Source: Hoylesella oralis ATCC 33269 (GTDB lineage: Bacteria; Bacteroidota; Bacteroidia; Bacteroidales; Bacteroidaceae). From it: a DNA stretch of 64,000 bases. Made by a program: the position numbers and the translations under genes. The notes under the pieces are model-generated. The model did no database searches, was not told where the DNA came from, and saw nothing but the letters and a program-made list of their open reading frames with translations. The stretch lies in the NCBI RefSeq assembly GCF_000185145.2, contig NZ_GL833119.1:620001-684000 (forward strand), written 5' to 3'. Positions 7,684 to 17,776 of the stretch are shown here, piece after piece; position 1 is the stretch's first letter, and each line of letters starts with the position of its first letter.

Positions 7684-10596
7684 ATGAGCATCAGATTAAA
7701 CAAAGCATTACGGGAATTGAATATAGGACTTCAAACGGCAGTGGAGTTCCTTGAGAAGAAGAGTGAACTGGGAGAGGTAAAGGCTGAACCGAGTTTTAAA
7801 CTCAGTGACGGTCAATATCAGGCTTTGGTCGAGGCTTTCAAGCAAGATGCTGAAGTAAGAAATCAAGCAGAGAAGCTCTTCCAGAAAAAGCCGAAAGATA
7901 AAAAGCGTGTGCCGGAAGCTAAAGATACTCGTGCCGAAAATTTATTAGAATCGTCGAATCAGCAGCAATTTAAGCCGTTGGGTAAAATCGATCTCGACAG
8001 TTTAGGTAAGAAATCGGTGGGAGAAAAGTCTGTTGCTGCAGAATTAAAGAAGACTGCTGAACCGAAGACTGCTGCCGTCAGTCGTGTTCAGATGCAGGAA
8101 ACTGAGCTTTCGACAGGTTCTGTCAAGGAAGAAAAACCTACAGCAAAAACAGAACCGAAGACTAAAAAATCGGTTGAAACAATAGAGTCGAAGAAAGCAG
8201 AAGAGTCTGTTATGACTGCTGAAACAGCCGAACAGAATGAGAAACCACAGCAGGTTTCGCAATCGAAACCGCAAAAAAGAGAAGAAGAGCAATTTGTGCA
8301 ACTAGAATCTCAAGATGAAAATGTGGAGACAGAAGCGCAGGACGAGGCTGTTACATCGGAGGTAGAAGAAAATGATGAACCTAAACTGTTCCAGTTAAAG
8401 AGTGAAAAGAAGATTTTAAATACGCCCAAAGTAAACGTACTTGGCAAAATAGATCTTGACTCGCTTAATCAGAGTACGCGTCCTAAGAAGAAGTCTAAAG
8501 AGGAACGTCGGAAAGAACGAGAAGAGAAATCACAGCAAAGTGGTGAGCGTAAGAAGCGCGTACGTATTAATAAGGAACGCGTAGATATCAACGCAGCAGT
8601 CAATCAACCGAGCTCAACCGGTAATAATAACAAGAATAATAATAAGAAAAAGAAAAATCGCAACAGTCGTAATCAGAGACCTTTAGAGGTGAACGAGGAG
8701 GACGTTGCACGCAAGGTAAAGGAAACGCTCGCCCGCCTGACCAACAAACAAAGCCAAAATAAAAAAGGTGCCAAGTATCGTAAAGAGAAACGCGAGGCAG
8801 TACAGGAGCGTTTAGATGAGGAGGCAAGAGCAGAAAGGAAAGAGAGCAAGACACTGAAACTGACGGAGTTTGTAACCGTAAGCGAACTTGCTACCATGAT
8901 GGATGTTTCTGTCAATCAGTTGATAGGAACGCTGATGAGCGTAGGTATCATGGTGTCTATCAATCAACGGCTTGATGCTGAAACGATTAATCTTGTGGCA
9001 GAAGAGTTCGGTTTCAAGACTGAATATGTGAGTGCGGAAGTACAAGAGGCTGTGAGTGAAGAGGTAGATGATGAGAACGATCTTGTGCCTCGTGCGCCGA
9101 TTGTTACCGTAATGGGACACGTAGATCATGGTAAAACCAGTCTTCTCGACCATATCCGTAATACGAATGTGATTGCCGGAGAGGCCGGAGGTATTACACA
9201 ACATATAGGTGCTTATAACGTGACGCTCGCTAATGGAAAGAAGATAACTTTCCTCGATACGCCGGGGCACGAGGCTTTTACTGCCATGCGTGCCCGTGGT
9301 GCTCAAGTTACGGATATCGCAATCATTATTATTGCAGCCGATGATAGCGTGATGCCGACCACGAAGGAAGCCATTGCGCATGCACAGGCGGCCAATGTAC
9401 CGATGGTGTTTGCCATTAACAAGATCGATAAGCCCGGGGCTAATCCCGATAAGATACGCGAAGACCTGTCGCAAATGAACCTGCTTGTAGAAGAGTGGGG
9501 CGGTAAATATCAGTGTCAGGAAATCAGCGCAAAGAAGGGTATAGGCGTATCCGAATTGCTTGATAAGGTTCTCTTGGAAGCGGAAATGCTTGACCTGAAA
9601 GCCAATCCTAACCGTAAAGCCACGGGTAGCATCATCGAATCGTCGCTTGATAAGGGCCGCGGATATGTAAGTACACTACTTGTCAGCAACGGTACATTGC
9701 ACGTCGGCGACAATGTAATCGCCGGAACGAGCTGGGGACGTATTAAGGCTATGTTCAACGAACGTAACCAACGTATCGAAGAGGCTAAGCCGGCAGAACC
9801 GGCAATCATTCTCGGTCTCAACGGTGCACCCACGGCCGGTGACCAATTCCACGTGCTCGATACGGAACAGGAAGTAAGAGATATCGGTAATAAACGTTTA
9901 CAACTGCAGCGCGAACAAGGGCTCCGTACACAGAAACGTCTTACTTTGGGCGATATTTCACACCGTATCGCATTGGGTGAGTTCAAGGAACTGAACATTA
10001 TTGTCAAAGGTGATACCGACGGTTCTATCGAGGCATTGAGCGACTCTTTCATCAAGATGTCGACGGAAAAGATAAAGGTCAACGTGATTTACAAGGCTGT
10101 AGGTCAGATTTCCGAAAGCGATGTAACGTTGGCAGATGCTTCGGATGCAATCATTGTAGGCTTCCAAGTACGTCCTTCTGCAGCCGCAAGAAAGCAGGCA
10201 GATCAAGCTGGAGTAGAGATAAATACCTATTCTGTGATTTATGATGCGATTGACGATGTAAGGTCGGCAATGGAAGGAATGCTCGATAAGGTAAAGAAAG
10301 AAGTCGTTACCGGACAGGCAGAAGTAAAGCAAGTGTACAAGATATCCAAGGTAGGTACCGTAGCCGGTGCGATGGTAACCGAAGGGAAAATACATCGTCC
10401 GGACAAGGTGCGTGTGGTTCGCGATGGTATTGTAGTTCATACAGCACCGATCAACGCTCTGAAGCGTTACAAAGAAGACGTGAAAGAAGTGGCAACCGGT
10501 TTCGAATGCGGTATCAGCCTTGTCAATTACAACGATATTCAAGAAGGCGATATTCTTGAATCATTCACCGAGATAGAGGTGCAGCAGAAGTTGTAG
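7684..10596 (+). CDS. infB: Translation initiation factor IF-2
   Basis: A 970-aa GTPase that places initiator tRNA on the 30S subunit and promotes subunit joining. The N-terminal part starts with an IF2-N-like module ([15 protein letters not shown]), then a long low-complexity charged linker rich in Lys, Glu and Gln (about residues 60-400), then a second IF2-N module near [16 protein letters not shown]. The G domain has G1 GHVDHGKT at 478-485, G3 DTPGH at 525-529 and G4 NKID at 579-582. C-terminal domains II-IV follow to the end. The variable linker explains the length; all GTPase motifs are intact. Confidence 0.97.
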   Translation: MSIRLNKALRELNIGLQTAVEFLEKKSELGEVKAEPSFKLSDGQYQALVEAFKQDAEVRNQAEKLFQKKPKDKKRVPEAKDTRAENLLESSNQQQFKPLGKIDLDSLGKKSVGEKSVAAELKKTAEPKTAAVSRVQMQETELSTGSVKEEKPTAKTEPKTKKSVETIESKKAEESVMTAETAEQNEKPQQVSQSKPQKREEEQFVQLESQDENVETEAQDEAVTSEVEENDEPKLFQLKSEKKILNTPKVNVLGKIDLDSLNQSTRPKKKSKEERRKEREEKSQQSGERKKRVRINKERVDINAAVNQPSSTGNNNKNNNKKKKNRNSRNQRPLEVNEEDVARKVKETLARLTNKQSQNKKGAKYRKEKREAVQERLDEEARAERKESKTLKLTEFVTVSELATMMDVSVNQLIGTLMSVGIMVSINQRLDAETINLVAEEFGFKTEYVSAEVQEAVSEEVDDENDLVPRAPIVTVMGHVDHGKTSLLDHIRNTNVIAGEAGGITQHIGAYNVTLANGKKITFLDTPGHEAFTAMRARGAQVTDIAIIIIAADDSVMPTTKEAIAHAQAANVPMVFAINKIDKPGANPDKIREDLSQMNLLVEEWGGKYQCQEISAKKGIGVSELLDKVLLEAEMLDLKANPNRKATGSIIESSLDKGRGYVSTLLVSNGTLHVGDNVIAGTSWGRIKAMFNERNQRIEEAKPAEPAIILGLNGAPTAGDQFHVLDTEQEVRDIGNKRLQLQREQGLRTQKRLTLGDISHRIALGEFKELNIIVKGDTDGSIEALSDSFIKMSTEKIKVNVIYKAVGQISESDVTLADASDAIIVGFQVRPSAAARKQADQAGVEINTYSVIYDAIDDVRSAMEGMLDKVKKEVVTGQAEVKQVYKISKVGTVAGAMVTEGKIHRPDKVRVVRDGIVVHTAPINALKRYKEDVKEVATGFECGISLVNYNDIQEGDILESFTEIEVQQKL

Positions 10597-10651
10597 AATA
10601 AGGTAACATTTGTGACCGGAGGCGGTTCTGGTATAACATTTGTATATGGAT

Positions 10652-10679
10652 AGGGGCGGACCGGAATAGGCCCGCCTCT
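10652..10679 (+). terminator. GC-rich hairpin after infB (weak terminator candidate)
   Basis: AGGGGCGGACC (10652-10662) pairs with GGCCCGCCTCT (10669-10679) with one wobble and one mismatch. There is no good T-run, so it may only stabilise the infB 3' end or partially terminate before sufB. Confidence 0.4.
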
Positions 10680-10696
10680 GTAATTCAGATGAGATA

Positions 10697-12142
10697 ATGG
10701 AAGAAAACAATAAAAACGAGTTCGTAAAACAAGTTGCCGAACGGAAGTATGAGTTCGGCTTTACGACGAATATACATACAGATATCATCCCGAAAGGACT
10801 GAATGAGAATGTTATAAGGCTGATATCCCAAAAGAAAGAAGAACCGGAATGGCTGCTCGATTTCCGTTTGAAAGCCTATGAATATTGGAAAACGATGTCT
10901 ATACCTACATGGGGACATCTGCATTTGCCTGAAATAGATTTCCAAGATATATCTTATTATGCCGATCCTTTGGCAAAGAAGCCGAAGAACAACAAGATTG
11001 ATCCGGAGTTAGAAAAGACATTCGACAAACTCGGTATACCGTTGGAAGAGCGGCTGGCATTAAGCGGAACGGCGGTAGATGCCATCATGGACTCGGTTTC
11101 CGTTAAGACAACATTCAAAGAGAAGCTCGCCGAAAAAGGTATAATCTTTTGTTCTATCGGCGAAGCGGTAAAGAATCATCCGGAATTAGTACGCGAATAT
11201 TTAGGTACAGTAGTACCATATAGAGATAATTTTACCGCTGCCTTGAACAGTGCTGTGTTTAGCGACGGCTCATTCGTTTATATACCTAAAGGCGTAAGAT
11301 GCCCGATGGAGTTGAGCAGTTACTTCCGTATCAATGCCCGAAATACAGGACAATTCGAGCGTACATTGATAATTGCCGATGATGATTCTTATGTTTCGTA
11401 TCTTGAAGGGTGTACCGCTCCGATGCGTGATGAAAACCAATTACACGCCGCTATTGTAGAAATTATAGTGAAAGACCGTGCAGAAGTGAAGTATTCCACC
11501 GTACAGAATTGGTATCCGGGCGATGAGCAAGGCAAGGGAGGTGTGCTCAATCTTGTCACGAAACGGAGTGATTTGCGGGGTGAGAGTTCCAAATTATCAT
11601 GGACACAGGTTGAAACCGGAAGCGCCATTACATGGAAATACCCGTCGTGCGTCTTACGTGGAGACAATTCGCAGGCAGAGTTTTACAGTGTTGCTGTTAC
11701 CAATAATTATCAAGAGGCAGATACGGGAACGAAAATGATCCATATGGGTAAGAATACTAAAAGTACAATTATTTCTAAAGGGATCAGTGCCGGACACAGC
11801 CAAAACTCATATCGAGGACTGGTAAGAGCTACTCCTAATGCGGATAATGCACGGAATTACAGTTCTTGCGACAGCCTGTTACTTGGCAGTGATTGCGGTG
11901 CACACACCTTTCCTTATATGGATATACATAACGATACTGCCATTATAGAGCATGAAGCTACGACATCCAAGATTAGCGAAGATCAGTTGTTCTACTGCAA
12001 TCAGCGTGGTATTCCGATGGAAGATGCAGTAGGATTAATTGTGAACGGCTATGCCAAAGAAGTGCTTAACAAACTTCCTATGGAGTTTGCCGTAGAGGCT
12101 CAGAAGCTCTTGAGCGTATCTCTCGAAGGAACAGTAGGATAG
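10697..12142 (+). CDS. sufB: Fe-S cluster assembly scaffold SufB
   Basis: A 481-aa cytoplasmic scaffold subunit that, with SufC and SufD, builds Fe-S clusters on the SufBC2D complex. The core beta-helix region is recognisable ([19 protein letters not shown], then [11 protein letters not shown]), and the C-terminus has [18 protein letters not shown], the conserved segment shared by SufB and Suf[11 protein letters not shown] holds a conserved Cys proposed in the family as a sulfur acceptor. Length is typical. It begins a sufB-sufC-sufD cluster on the same strand. Confidence 0.96.
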   Translation: MEENNKNEFVKQVAERKYEFGFTTNIHTDIIPKGLNENVIRLISQKKEEPEWLLDFRLKAYEYWKTMSIPTWGHLHLPEIDFQDISYYADPLAKKPKNNKIDPELEKTFDKLGIPLEERLALSGTAVDAIMDSVSVKTTFKEKLAEKGIIFCSIGEAVKNHPELVREYLGTVVPYRDNFTAALNSAVFSDGSFVYIPKGVRCPMELSSYFRINARNTGQFERTLIIADDDSYVSYLEGCTAPMRDENQLHAAIVEIIVKDRAEVKYSTVQNWYPGDEQGKGGVLNLVTKRSDLRGESSKLSWTQVETGSAITWKYPSCVLRGDNSQAEFYSVAVTNNYQEADTGTKMIHMGKNTKSTIISKGISAGHSQNSYRGLVRATPNADNARNYSSCDSLLLGSDCGAHTFPYMDIHNDTAIIEHEATTSKISEDQLFYCNQRGIPMEDAVGLIVNGYAKEVLNKLPMEFAVEAQKLLSVSLEGTVG

Positions 12143-12215
12143 GATAATAGGAAGACTTATCCTATTATAGGCAAATAAAAGATAATATATTTAGGTATAG
12201 AATAAAGATAATAAT

Positions 12216-12968
12216 ATGTTAGAAGTTAGAAATCTTCATGCCACAATTGCCGGCAAAGAAATATTAAAGGGCATTAATCTGACTATACATGATGGTGAGG
12301 TGCATGCTATCATGGGGCCGAATGGTTCCGGAAAGTCTACTCTGAGTGCGGTTCTTACGGGTAATCCGCTATATACAGTGACCGAAGGAGAAGCGATTTT
12401 TAATGGAAAAAATCTCTTAGAAATGAAACCTGAAGACCGTGCACGTGAAGGATTGTTCCTTTCTTTCCAATATCCGGTGGAAATACCCGGTGTATCTATG
12501 ACCAATTTCATGCGTGCGGCAATCAATGCAAAGCGTGAGTATCAGGGGCTCGAACCTATGAGTGCGGCCGATTTTATCAAGCTGATGAAAGAGAAACGCA
12601 AGCTTGTCGAGTTGGATGCTACCCTTTCACATAGGAGCGTGAACGAGGGTTTCAGCGGAGGAGAGAAGAAACGTAACGAGATTTTTCAGATGGCCATGCT
12701 CGAACCGAAGCTAAGCATTCTTGATGAAACAGACTCTGGTTTGGACATTGATGCATTGAGAATTGTGGCCGAAGGTGTGAATAAACTGAAAACCCCCGAT
12801 ACATCTATTATCGTCATAACGCACTATGAACGCTTGCTCGATATCATTAAACCGGAATTTATTCACATACTTTATCAGGGCAGAATAGTCAAAACCGGCG
12901 GTCCTCTGTTGGCTAAAGAGATCGAAAAGAAAGGGTATGATTGGATAAAAGCAGAAGTCAATGAGTAG
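12216..12968 (+). CDS. sufC: Fe-S cluster assembly ATPase SufC
   Basis: A 250-aa ABC-type ATPase that drives conformational change of the SufBCD complex. Walker A is GPNGSGKST at 34-42, the Q-loop SFQYP at 83-87, the ABC signature FSGGEKKRNE at 146-155 and Walker B ILDETDSGLD at 168-177. The Walker B form with DETDSGLD is the SufC signature that separates it from transporter ATPases. It follows sufB by 73 bp and overlaps sufD by 8 bp, showing tight coupling. Confidence 0.97.
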   Translation: MLEVRNLHATIAGKEILKGINLTIHDGEVHAIMGPNGSGKSTLSAVLTGNPLYTVTEGEAIFNGKNLLEMKPEDRAREGLFLSFQYPVEIPGVSMTNFMRAAINAKREYQGLEPMSAADFIKLMKEKRKLVELDATLSHRSVNEGFSGGEKKRNEIFQMAMLEPKLSILDETDSGLDIDALRIVAEGVNKLKTPDTSIIVITHYERLLDIIKPEFIHILYQGRIVKTGGPLLAKEIEKKGYDWIKAEVNE

Positions 12969-14304
12969 TGAAAAGCAATATATAGACCTTTATAACGGGT
13001 ATCGGCAAATGATCCGAGAACATAGTTCGGAGGTCATGAATGCAGTACGCGATAAGGCTTTTGACGATTTTCAGCAACTGGGTTTTCCCTCTAAAAAAGC
13101 CGAACGCTATAAATACATCGACATTCAGAAGATTTTCGAGCCTGATTTCGGGCTTAATTTAAGACGATTAGAGATGCCTTTAAATCCTTATGAGGAATTT
13201 AAATGCGGAGTACCCAATCTGGATACATCTCTTTATTTCGTAGTCAACGACAGTTTTTATTCCAAGATACGGCATGGAAGTCCTCTTCCTGAAGGTGTAA
13301 TCGTGGGCTCTCTGCGAGATGAAACCGCAAAAAATCCCGATTTCATCGGTAAATATTATTCTAAAATAGCCAAGACGGAAGAGGATGCGATAACGGCTCT
13401 TAACACCATGCTTGCACAAGACGGCTTACTGGTTTATGTTCCCAAGGGTGTAAAGGTAGACCGCGCAGTGCAGGTTATAAATATTCTTCGTTCGGATATA
13501 GATCTCATGCTGAACCGTCGTGTGTTGATTATTGTGGAAGAAGAAGCCGAAATCAAGCTACTTTTCTGTGATGACAGCGCCGACGATCGTAACTTCCTCG
13601 CCACACAGGTTATAGAAGTATATGTGGCAAAGGGCGCAAGTCTCGATTTATACTGCTTGGAGGAAACGCATCATAAGAATACCCGTGTGAGCAATGTGTA
13701 CGTAGAACAGCAGGCAAACAGCCGTGTCAACCACAATATCATTACGTTGCATAACGGCGTAACCCGTAATCGGCTCGACTTAGTGTTCAAGGGAGAGGGT
13801 GCCGAATGCAACTGCAACGGCTGTGTGATTGCAGATAAGCAGCAGTTTGTTGACAACAATACGTTGATAGATCATCAGGTGGGACATTGTACAAGCAACG
13901 AACTCTATAAATATGTACTTGATGATCGGGCGACAGGTGCGTTTGCCGGCAGAGTCGTGGTACGCCATGATGCGCAAAAGACTGTATCTGAAGAACGTAA
14001 TCAGAACCTGTGCATCACGAAAGAAGCACACATGTACACCCAGCCCATGCTCGAAATATATGCGGATGACGTAAAGTGTGCCCACGGTAGTACGGTAGGA
14101 CAACTGAACGATGCGGCACTTTTTTATATGCGTCAGCGTGGAATCAGTCTGAAAGAAGCCAAGCTGTTACTTGAATTTGCATTTGTGGGCGAGGTTATAG
14201 ACCAAATTAAACTCGAGCCTCTGCGCGAGCATCTTCACCACTTGGTTGAGAAACGTTTCAGAGGTGAACTGAATAAATGCGAAGGATGTAAACTCTGTCA
14301 ATGA
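12961..14304 (+). CDS. sufD: Fe-S cluster assembly protein SufD
   Basis: A 447-aa partner of SufB in the SufBC2D scaffold. An N-terminal helical part (FPSKKAERYKYIDI near residue 41) is followed by the beta-helix core and the conserved C-terminal segment ALFYMRQRGISLKEAK. The start overlaps sufC by 8 bp. The protein ends in a cysteine-rich tail, CEGCKLC, with three cysteines in a CxxCxxC pattern; the tail may bind metal or iron, but this is inference. A strong terminator-like hairpin follows before sufS. Confidence 0.94.
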   Translation: MSSEKQYIDLYNGYRQMIREHSSEVMNAVRDKAFDDFQQLGFPSKKAERYKYIDIQKIFEPDFGLNLRRLEMPLNPYEEFKCGVPNLDTSLYFVVNDSFYSKIRHGSPLPEGVIVGSLRDETAKNPDFIGKYYSKIAKTEEDAITALNTMLAQDGLLVYVPKGVKVDRAVQVINILRSDIDLMLNRRVLIIVEEEAEIKLLFCDDSADDRNFLATQVIEVYVAKGASLDLYCLEETHHKNTRVSNVYVEQQANSRVNHNIITLHNGVTRNRLDLVFKGEGAECNCNGCVIADKQQFVDNNTLIDHQVGHCTSNELYKYVLDDRATGAFAGRVVVRHDAQKTVSEERNQNLCITKEAHMYTQPMLEIYADDVKCAHGSTVGQLNDAALFYMRQRGISLKEAKLLLEFAFVGEVIDQIKLEPLREHLHHLVEKRFRGELNKCEGCKLCQ

Positions 14305-14319
14305 CGGTATAACCCCCAG

Positions 14320-14366
14320 AAGTCTCCTTGCAAGTCCATTTACTTGCAGTGGAGACTTGTATTTTT
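14320..14366 (+). terminator. Terminator-like hairpin between sufD and sufS
   Basis: AAGTCTCC (14320-14327) pairs with GGAGACTT (14351-14358), and inside it TGCAAGT (14329-14335) pairs with ACTTGCA (14342-14348). TATTTTTAT follows on the plus strand. The two stems stack with a small asymmetry. It should end or reduce sufBCD transcription. Confidence 0.7.
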
Positions 14367-14417
14367 ATATATTTCGAACCATTCTTCCATCAGAAAGATA
14401 CAACATGTTTTAGGCCT

Positions 14418-15632
14418 ATGTATGATATTAATAAAATACGTAAAGATTTCCCCATTTTATCGAGAAAGATATATGACAAGCCGCTTGTTTATTTAGATAA
14501 TGCCGCCACTACCCAGAAACCTCTGTGCGTATTGGATGCCATGAGGGAGGAATATCTAAATGTAAATTCCAACGTACACCGCGGAGTTCATTGGATGTCG
14601 CAGCAGGCAACGGAGCTACACGAGGCAGCTCGCGAAACCGTACGTAAGTTCATCAACGCCCGTAGTACTGCTGAAGTGGTGTTTACAAGAGGAACTACCG
14701 AAGGTTTAAACCTTATAGCATCTTCTTACAGTGATGAGTTTATGCAGACAGGCGATGAAGTTATCGTTTCTGAAATGGAACATCATTCCAACATCGTGCC
14801 TTGGCAGTTGGCTGCGCAGCGCAAGGGAATAGTCGTAAAGGTTATTCCTATCACCGATAAAGGCGAGCTTAATCTCGATGAATTCGCCGATTTATTCACA
14901 TCGAAGACCAAAATCGTAAGCATTACCCATGTGAGCAATGTGCTCGGAACCATTAATCCGGTGAACGAAGTCGTACGCATTGCTCACGAACACCATGTGC
15001 CTGTGGTAATCGACGGGGCACAAAGTACGCCGCATTTCAAGGTAGACATGCAGGCTATGGATTGCGATTTCTTCGTTTTCAGCGGTCATAAAATGTACGG
15101 ACCTACGGGTATCGGCGTGCTTTATGGTAAGGAAGGATGGCTCGAGAAGCTACCTCCGTATCAAGGAGGTGGTGAGATGATCGAGAATGTAAGCTTCGAC
15201 AAGACCACTTTCGAGCGTCCTCCATTGAAGTTCGAAGCCGGAACGCCGGACTATATTGCCACACATGGGCTTGCCAAAGCTATAGAATATATGTCGTCTA
15301 TCGGCATAGAGAACATACAGAAGTATGAACAAAGCCTAACGGAATATGCCACCGAAAGGCTGAAAACTATCGATGGAATGAGGATTTTTGGCAAGTCGGC
15401 GCATAAAGATGCTGTTATTAGCTTTCTTGTCCGTAATATCCACCACATGGATATGGGCACGCTACTCGACCGGCTCGGCATTGCTGTGCGAACCGGACAT
15501 CACTGCGCACAGCCGTTGATGGCGCGTTTAGGCGTGTTAGGAACCGTAAGAGCCTCTTTTGCACTATACAATACAAAAGAAGAGATAGATATCCTGACCG
15601 ATGGGATCAGCCGTGTAACGGCCATGTTTTAA
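14418..15632 (+). CDS. sufS: Cysteine desulfurase SufS
   Basis: A 404-aa PLP enzyme that takes sulfur from cysteine for Fe-S cluster building and leaves alanine. The frame is open from 14328, but family proteins begin near MYDINKIRKDFPIL, so the ATG at 14418 is chosen; the longer start would sit inside the terminator hairpin. Lys225 in SGHKMYGP is the PLP Schiff-base lysine, and Cys363 in RTGHHCAQP is the persulfide cysteine of the group II (SufS/SelB-like) desulfurases. Both match the expected positions. No sufE or sufU partner is visible directly downstream. Confidence 0.95.
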   Translation: MYDINKIRKDFPILSRKIYDKPLVYLDNAATTQKPLCVLDAMREEYLNVNSNVHRGVHWMSQQATELHEAARETVRKFINARSTAEVVFTRGTTEGLNLIASSYSDEFMQTGDEVIVSEMEHHSNIVPWQLAAQRKGIVVKVIPITDKGELNLDEFADLFTSKTKIVSITHVSNVLGTINPVNEVVRIAHEHHVPVVIDGAQSTPHFKVDMQAMDCDFFVFSGHKMYGPTGIGVLYGKEGWLEKLPPYQGGGEMIENVSFDKTTFERPPLKFEAGTPDYIATHGLAKAIEYMSSIGIENIQKYEQSLTEYATERLKTIDGMRIFGKSAHKDAVISFLVRNIHHMDMGTLLDRLGIAVRTGHHCAQPLMARLGVLGTVRASFALYNTKEEIDILTDGISRVTAMF

Positions 15633-15729
15633 TAGGTGTATCCTATAGAATTCTGCATTTTGCCTCCGAAAAAATTTCATTAAAGAAAGTTTCTTGTTAA
15701 TGTGTATTCACGATAAAGTAGAAATTAAT

Positions 15730-16338
15730 ATGCTGAAAAGTCACTATTATGAGGAACTGTTAGAGGCGGGTTGCGACGAAGCCGGTCGCGGATGTCTTGC
15801 CGGAAGCGTATATGCGGCGGCGGTAATCCTGCCGAAAGATTACGACAACCCGCTGCTCAACGACTCCAAACAGTTAAGCGTAAAGTTACGATACGAGCTG
15901 CGCAGTCAGATCGAACGCGACGCCACGGCGTGGGCGGTAGGTATTGTAACGCCCGAAGAAATCGATCGAATCAACATACTCAAGGCAAGTTTCTTGGCTA
16001 TGCACCGTGCACTCGACCAGTTGGCCGTGCGCCCGCAGGCCGTTATCGTAGACGGAAACCTCTTTATTCCCTATCAAGATTTGCCATATACCGCTATAGT
16101 GAAGGGCGATGGCAAGTATCAAGCTATTGCTGCAGCCAGCATCTTGGCCAAGACTTACCGCGATGATTACATGGAAGAACTGGCCCTTGAGTACCCTCAA
16201 TACGACTGGCAGCACAATAAGGGCTATCCTACGTCGAAACACCGTGCAGCGATCAGATTGCACGGAATAACGCCCTATCACCGCAAAAGCTACAATCTTT
16301 TGGGCAATGATGAACTTACGCTGCATTTTCGAGACTAA
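15730..16338 (+). CDS. rnhB: Ribonuclease HII
   Basis: A 202-aa endonuclease that removes RNA from RNA:DNA hybrids and single ribonucleotides from DNA. The frame opens at 15694, but the conserved N-terminus [15 protein letters not shown] places the natural start at the ATG at 15730. Catalytic acids D16 and E17 (CDEAGRG), D108 (VIVDGN) and the conserved segment SILAKTYRD (137-145) are all present. It is followed 12 bp later by a WYL regulator in the same direction. Confidence 0.94.
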   Translation: MLKSHYYEELLEAGCDEAGRGCLAGSVYAAAVILPKDYDNPLLNDSKQLSVKLRYELRSQIERDATAWAVGIVTPEEIDRINILKASFLAMHRALDQLAVRPQAVIVDGNLFIPYQDLPYTAIVKGDGKYQAIAAASILAKTYRDDYMEELALEYPQYDWQHNKGYPTSKHRAAIRLHGITPYHRKSYNLLGNDELTLHFRD

Positions 16339-16350
16339 CACGTTACGGCT

Positions 16351-17250
16351 ATGACGATGGATAAATTCGGACGGGAGCTCGACCTAATTCTCTTATTGAC
16401 CGATGGAGGGCGATATTCTGCGCAGGATATAGCCGATAAGTTGGGTATAACGCGCCGTAATCTGTACTATTATTTTGAGTATCTGAGAACGTGCGGCTTT
16501 CATCTGATTAAGGAACATGCGCATTACAGGCTCGACAGACAGTCGCCATTCTTCCGTAAACTGCACGAAAACATTGCGCTCAATGCCGATGAAGCAGCCT
16601 ATCTGCGGCGCCAGTTGGAGGGTGTTGATAAAGGAGACACCGTGGGCAACGCCATTAAAGTAAAGCTGGAACGCTTTTACAATCTTGAAGAATTTACCGA
16701 TCCTGCTGTGTTGAAGCGAAACGTGCGCAATGTAAGACTGCTCAAAGAGGCCATTGCACAGCAGAAAATCGTAACCCTTTGCGGCTATTCATCGCCTCAT
16801 AGCAAGAGCGTTTCCGATCGTTTAGTGGAACCTTTTCTGCTGATGAACGGCGATGGTGATGTGCGTTGTTACGAATTGGCATCCGAGATGAATAAGACAT
16901 TCAAGGTGTCTCGCATAGATAATGTGAAGATACTCGACGTAGAGTGGCTGCATGAAAAGCGCCATCGCAATGTGTTTACCGATGTTTTCATGTTCAGCGG
17001 TGAAGAACGTTTCCATGTGGTGCTGCGTTTAGGTATCCTTTCTCATAATCTTCTGCTCGAAGAATATCCTCGGTCGACCGGCCATATTCGTGAAGAAGAC
17101 GACTGTCATTGGCTCTTTGAAACCGATGTGGTGAGTTATTTAGGCATCGGCAGGTTTGTATTAGGACTTTACGATGATATCGATATCGTAACAGGCGAAG
17201 GCTTCAAGAATTACATTCAGGAAAAGATACATAAAATGGGTGTGCAGTGA
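16351..17250 (+). CDS. WYL-domain transcriptional regulator
   Basis: A 299-aa cytoplasmic regulator. The N-terminal winged helix-turn-helix (about residues 8-62) contains YSAQDIADKLGITRRNLYYYFEYL split across recognition helix positions 22-45. The middle and C-terminal parts resemble the WYL ligand-sensing fold (LVEPFLLMNGDGDVRCYELAS near residue 150-170, split here by length) plus a C-terminal extension. WYL proteins bind nucleotides or nucleic acid and control stress, defence or DNA-repair genes; no such target is adjacent. A second ATG at 16357 is also possible. Probably co-transcribed with rnhB. Confidence 0.8.
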   Translation: MTMDKFGRELDLILLLTDGGRYSAQDIADKLGITRRNLYYYFEYLRTCGFHLIKEHAHYRLDRQSPFFRKLHENIALNADEAAYLRRQLEGVDKGDTVGNAIKVKLERFYNLEEFTDPAVLKRNVRNVRLLKEAIAQQKIVTLCGYSSPHSKSVSDRLVEPFLLMNGDGDVRCYELASEMNKTFKVSRIDNVKILDVEWLHEKRHRNVFTDVFMFSGEERFHVVLRLGILSHNLLLEEYPRSTGHIREEDDCHWLFETDVVSYLGIGRFVLGLYDDIDIVTGEGFKNYIQEKIHKMGVQ

Positions 17251-17345
17251 AAGTGTAACATTTGTGTGTGATGTATAGTTGGTTTTATTACAACAGAGGC
17301 AAGCTCAAAGTAATGAAAGTATAATATTTGTGTGCGATGCACAGT
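17248..17345 (+). repeat. Imperfect 32-nt direct repeat after the WYL gene
   Basis: Copies at 17248-17279 and 17314-17345 match at 27 of 32 positions; all five differences are transitions. The first copy begins at the WYL stop codon. A TAACATTTGT core in the first copy also occurs twice after infB (10604-10613 and 10634-10643). Role unknown. Confidence 0.6.
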
Positions 17346-17776
17346 ATATCTAATGGCGATTAATATATTGTTCGTTGTTCTTAGATTATACATTTGTTTC
17401 CGCTGTTCCGAACTGCCCTCGATCGTAAATAGAAAATGTGTTAACTTTCTGTTATTCATCTTTTTTCAGAACAATGCGGTACGATTGTGCAATTCTTATA
17501 GAAAGAGTATGATAAGATTATAAATGTATTATATAAAAAGATAAAACCTTGGAGCTTTTTAATAGTTTGTTTCGTAGGTGTTTTGTTTTAAACAAAGTCG
17601 ATTCTTCTAAACTTTAAAAGATAAAGATGTTATAAAAAAAGTTTATTAAGAAAATGCTGTTATGGTTTAATAGATATTTCTTTGAGTGTTTGCCTTGGTG
17701 TCGTTTAAAAACATATTGAAAGTAATAAGAAGTCAAAAATAAAAATATCTTTGCTTATTCTAAAACGATATGCAAG
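17346..17776. other. AT-rich intergenic region between WYL gene and PUL
   Basis: About 430 bp between convergent genes. I see no convincing gene, tRNA or strong terminator; short open frames here have no recognisable content. The HTCS stop codon lies at its right edge. Confidence 0.6.

Noticed and set aside
8812..10542. Several long minus-strand frames across infB
   Set aside because: They are shadows of the IF-2 coding sequence with no family signal or start context.
17346..17776. CRISPR-like or regulatory RNA in the AT-rich gap
   Set aside because: There is only one pair of diverged repeats and no regular spacer pattern or stable structure.
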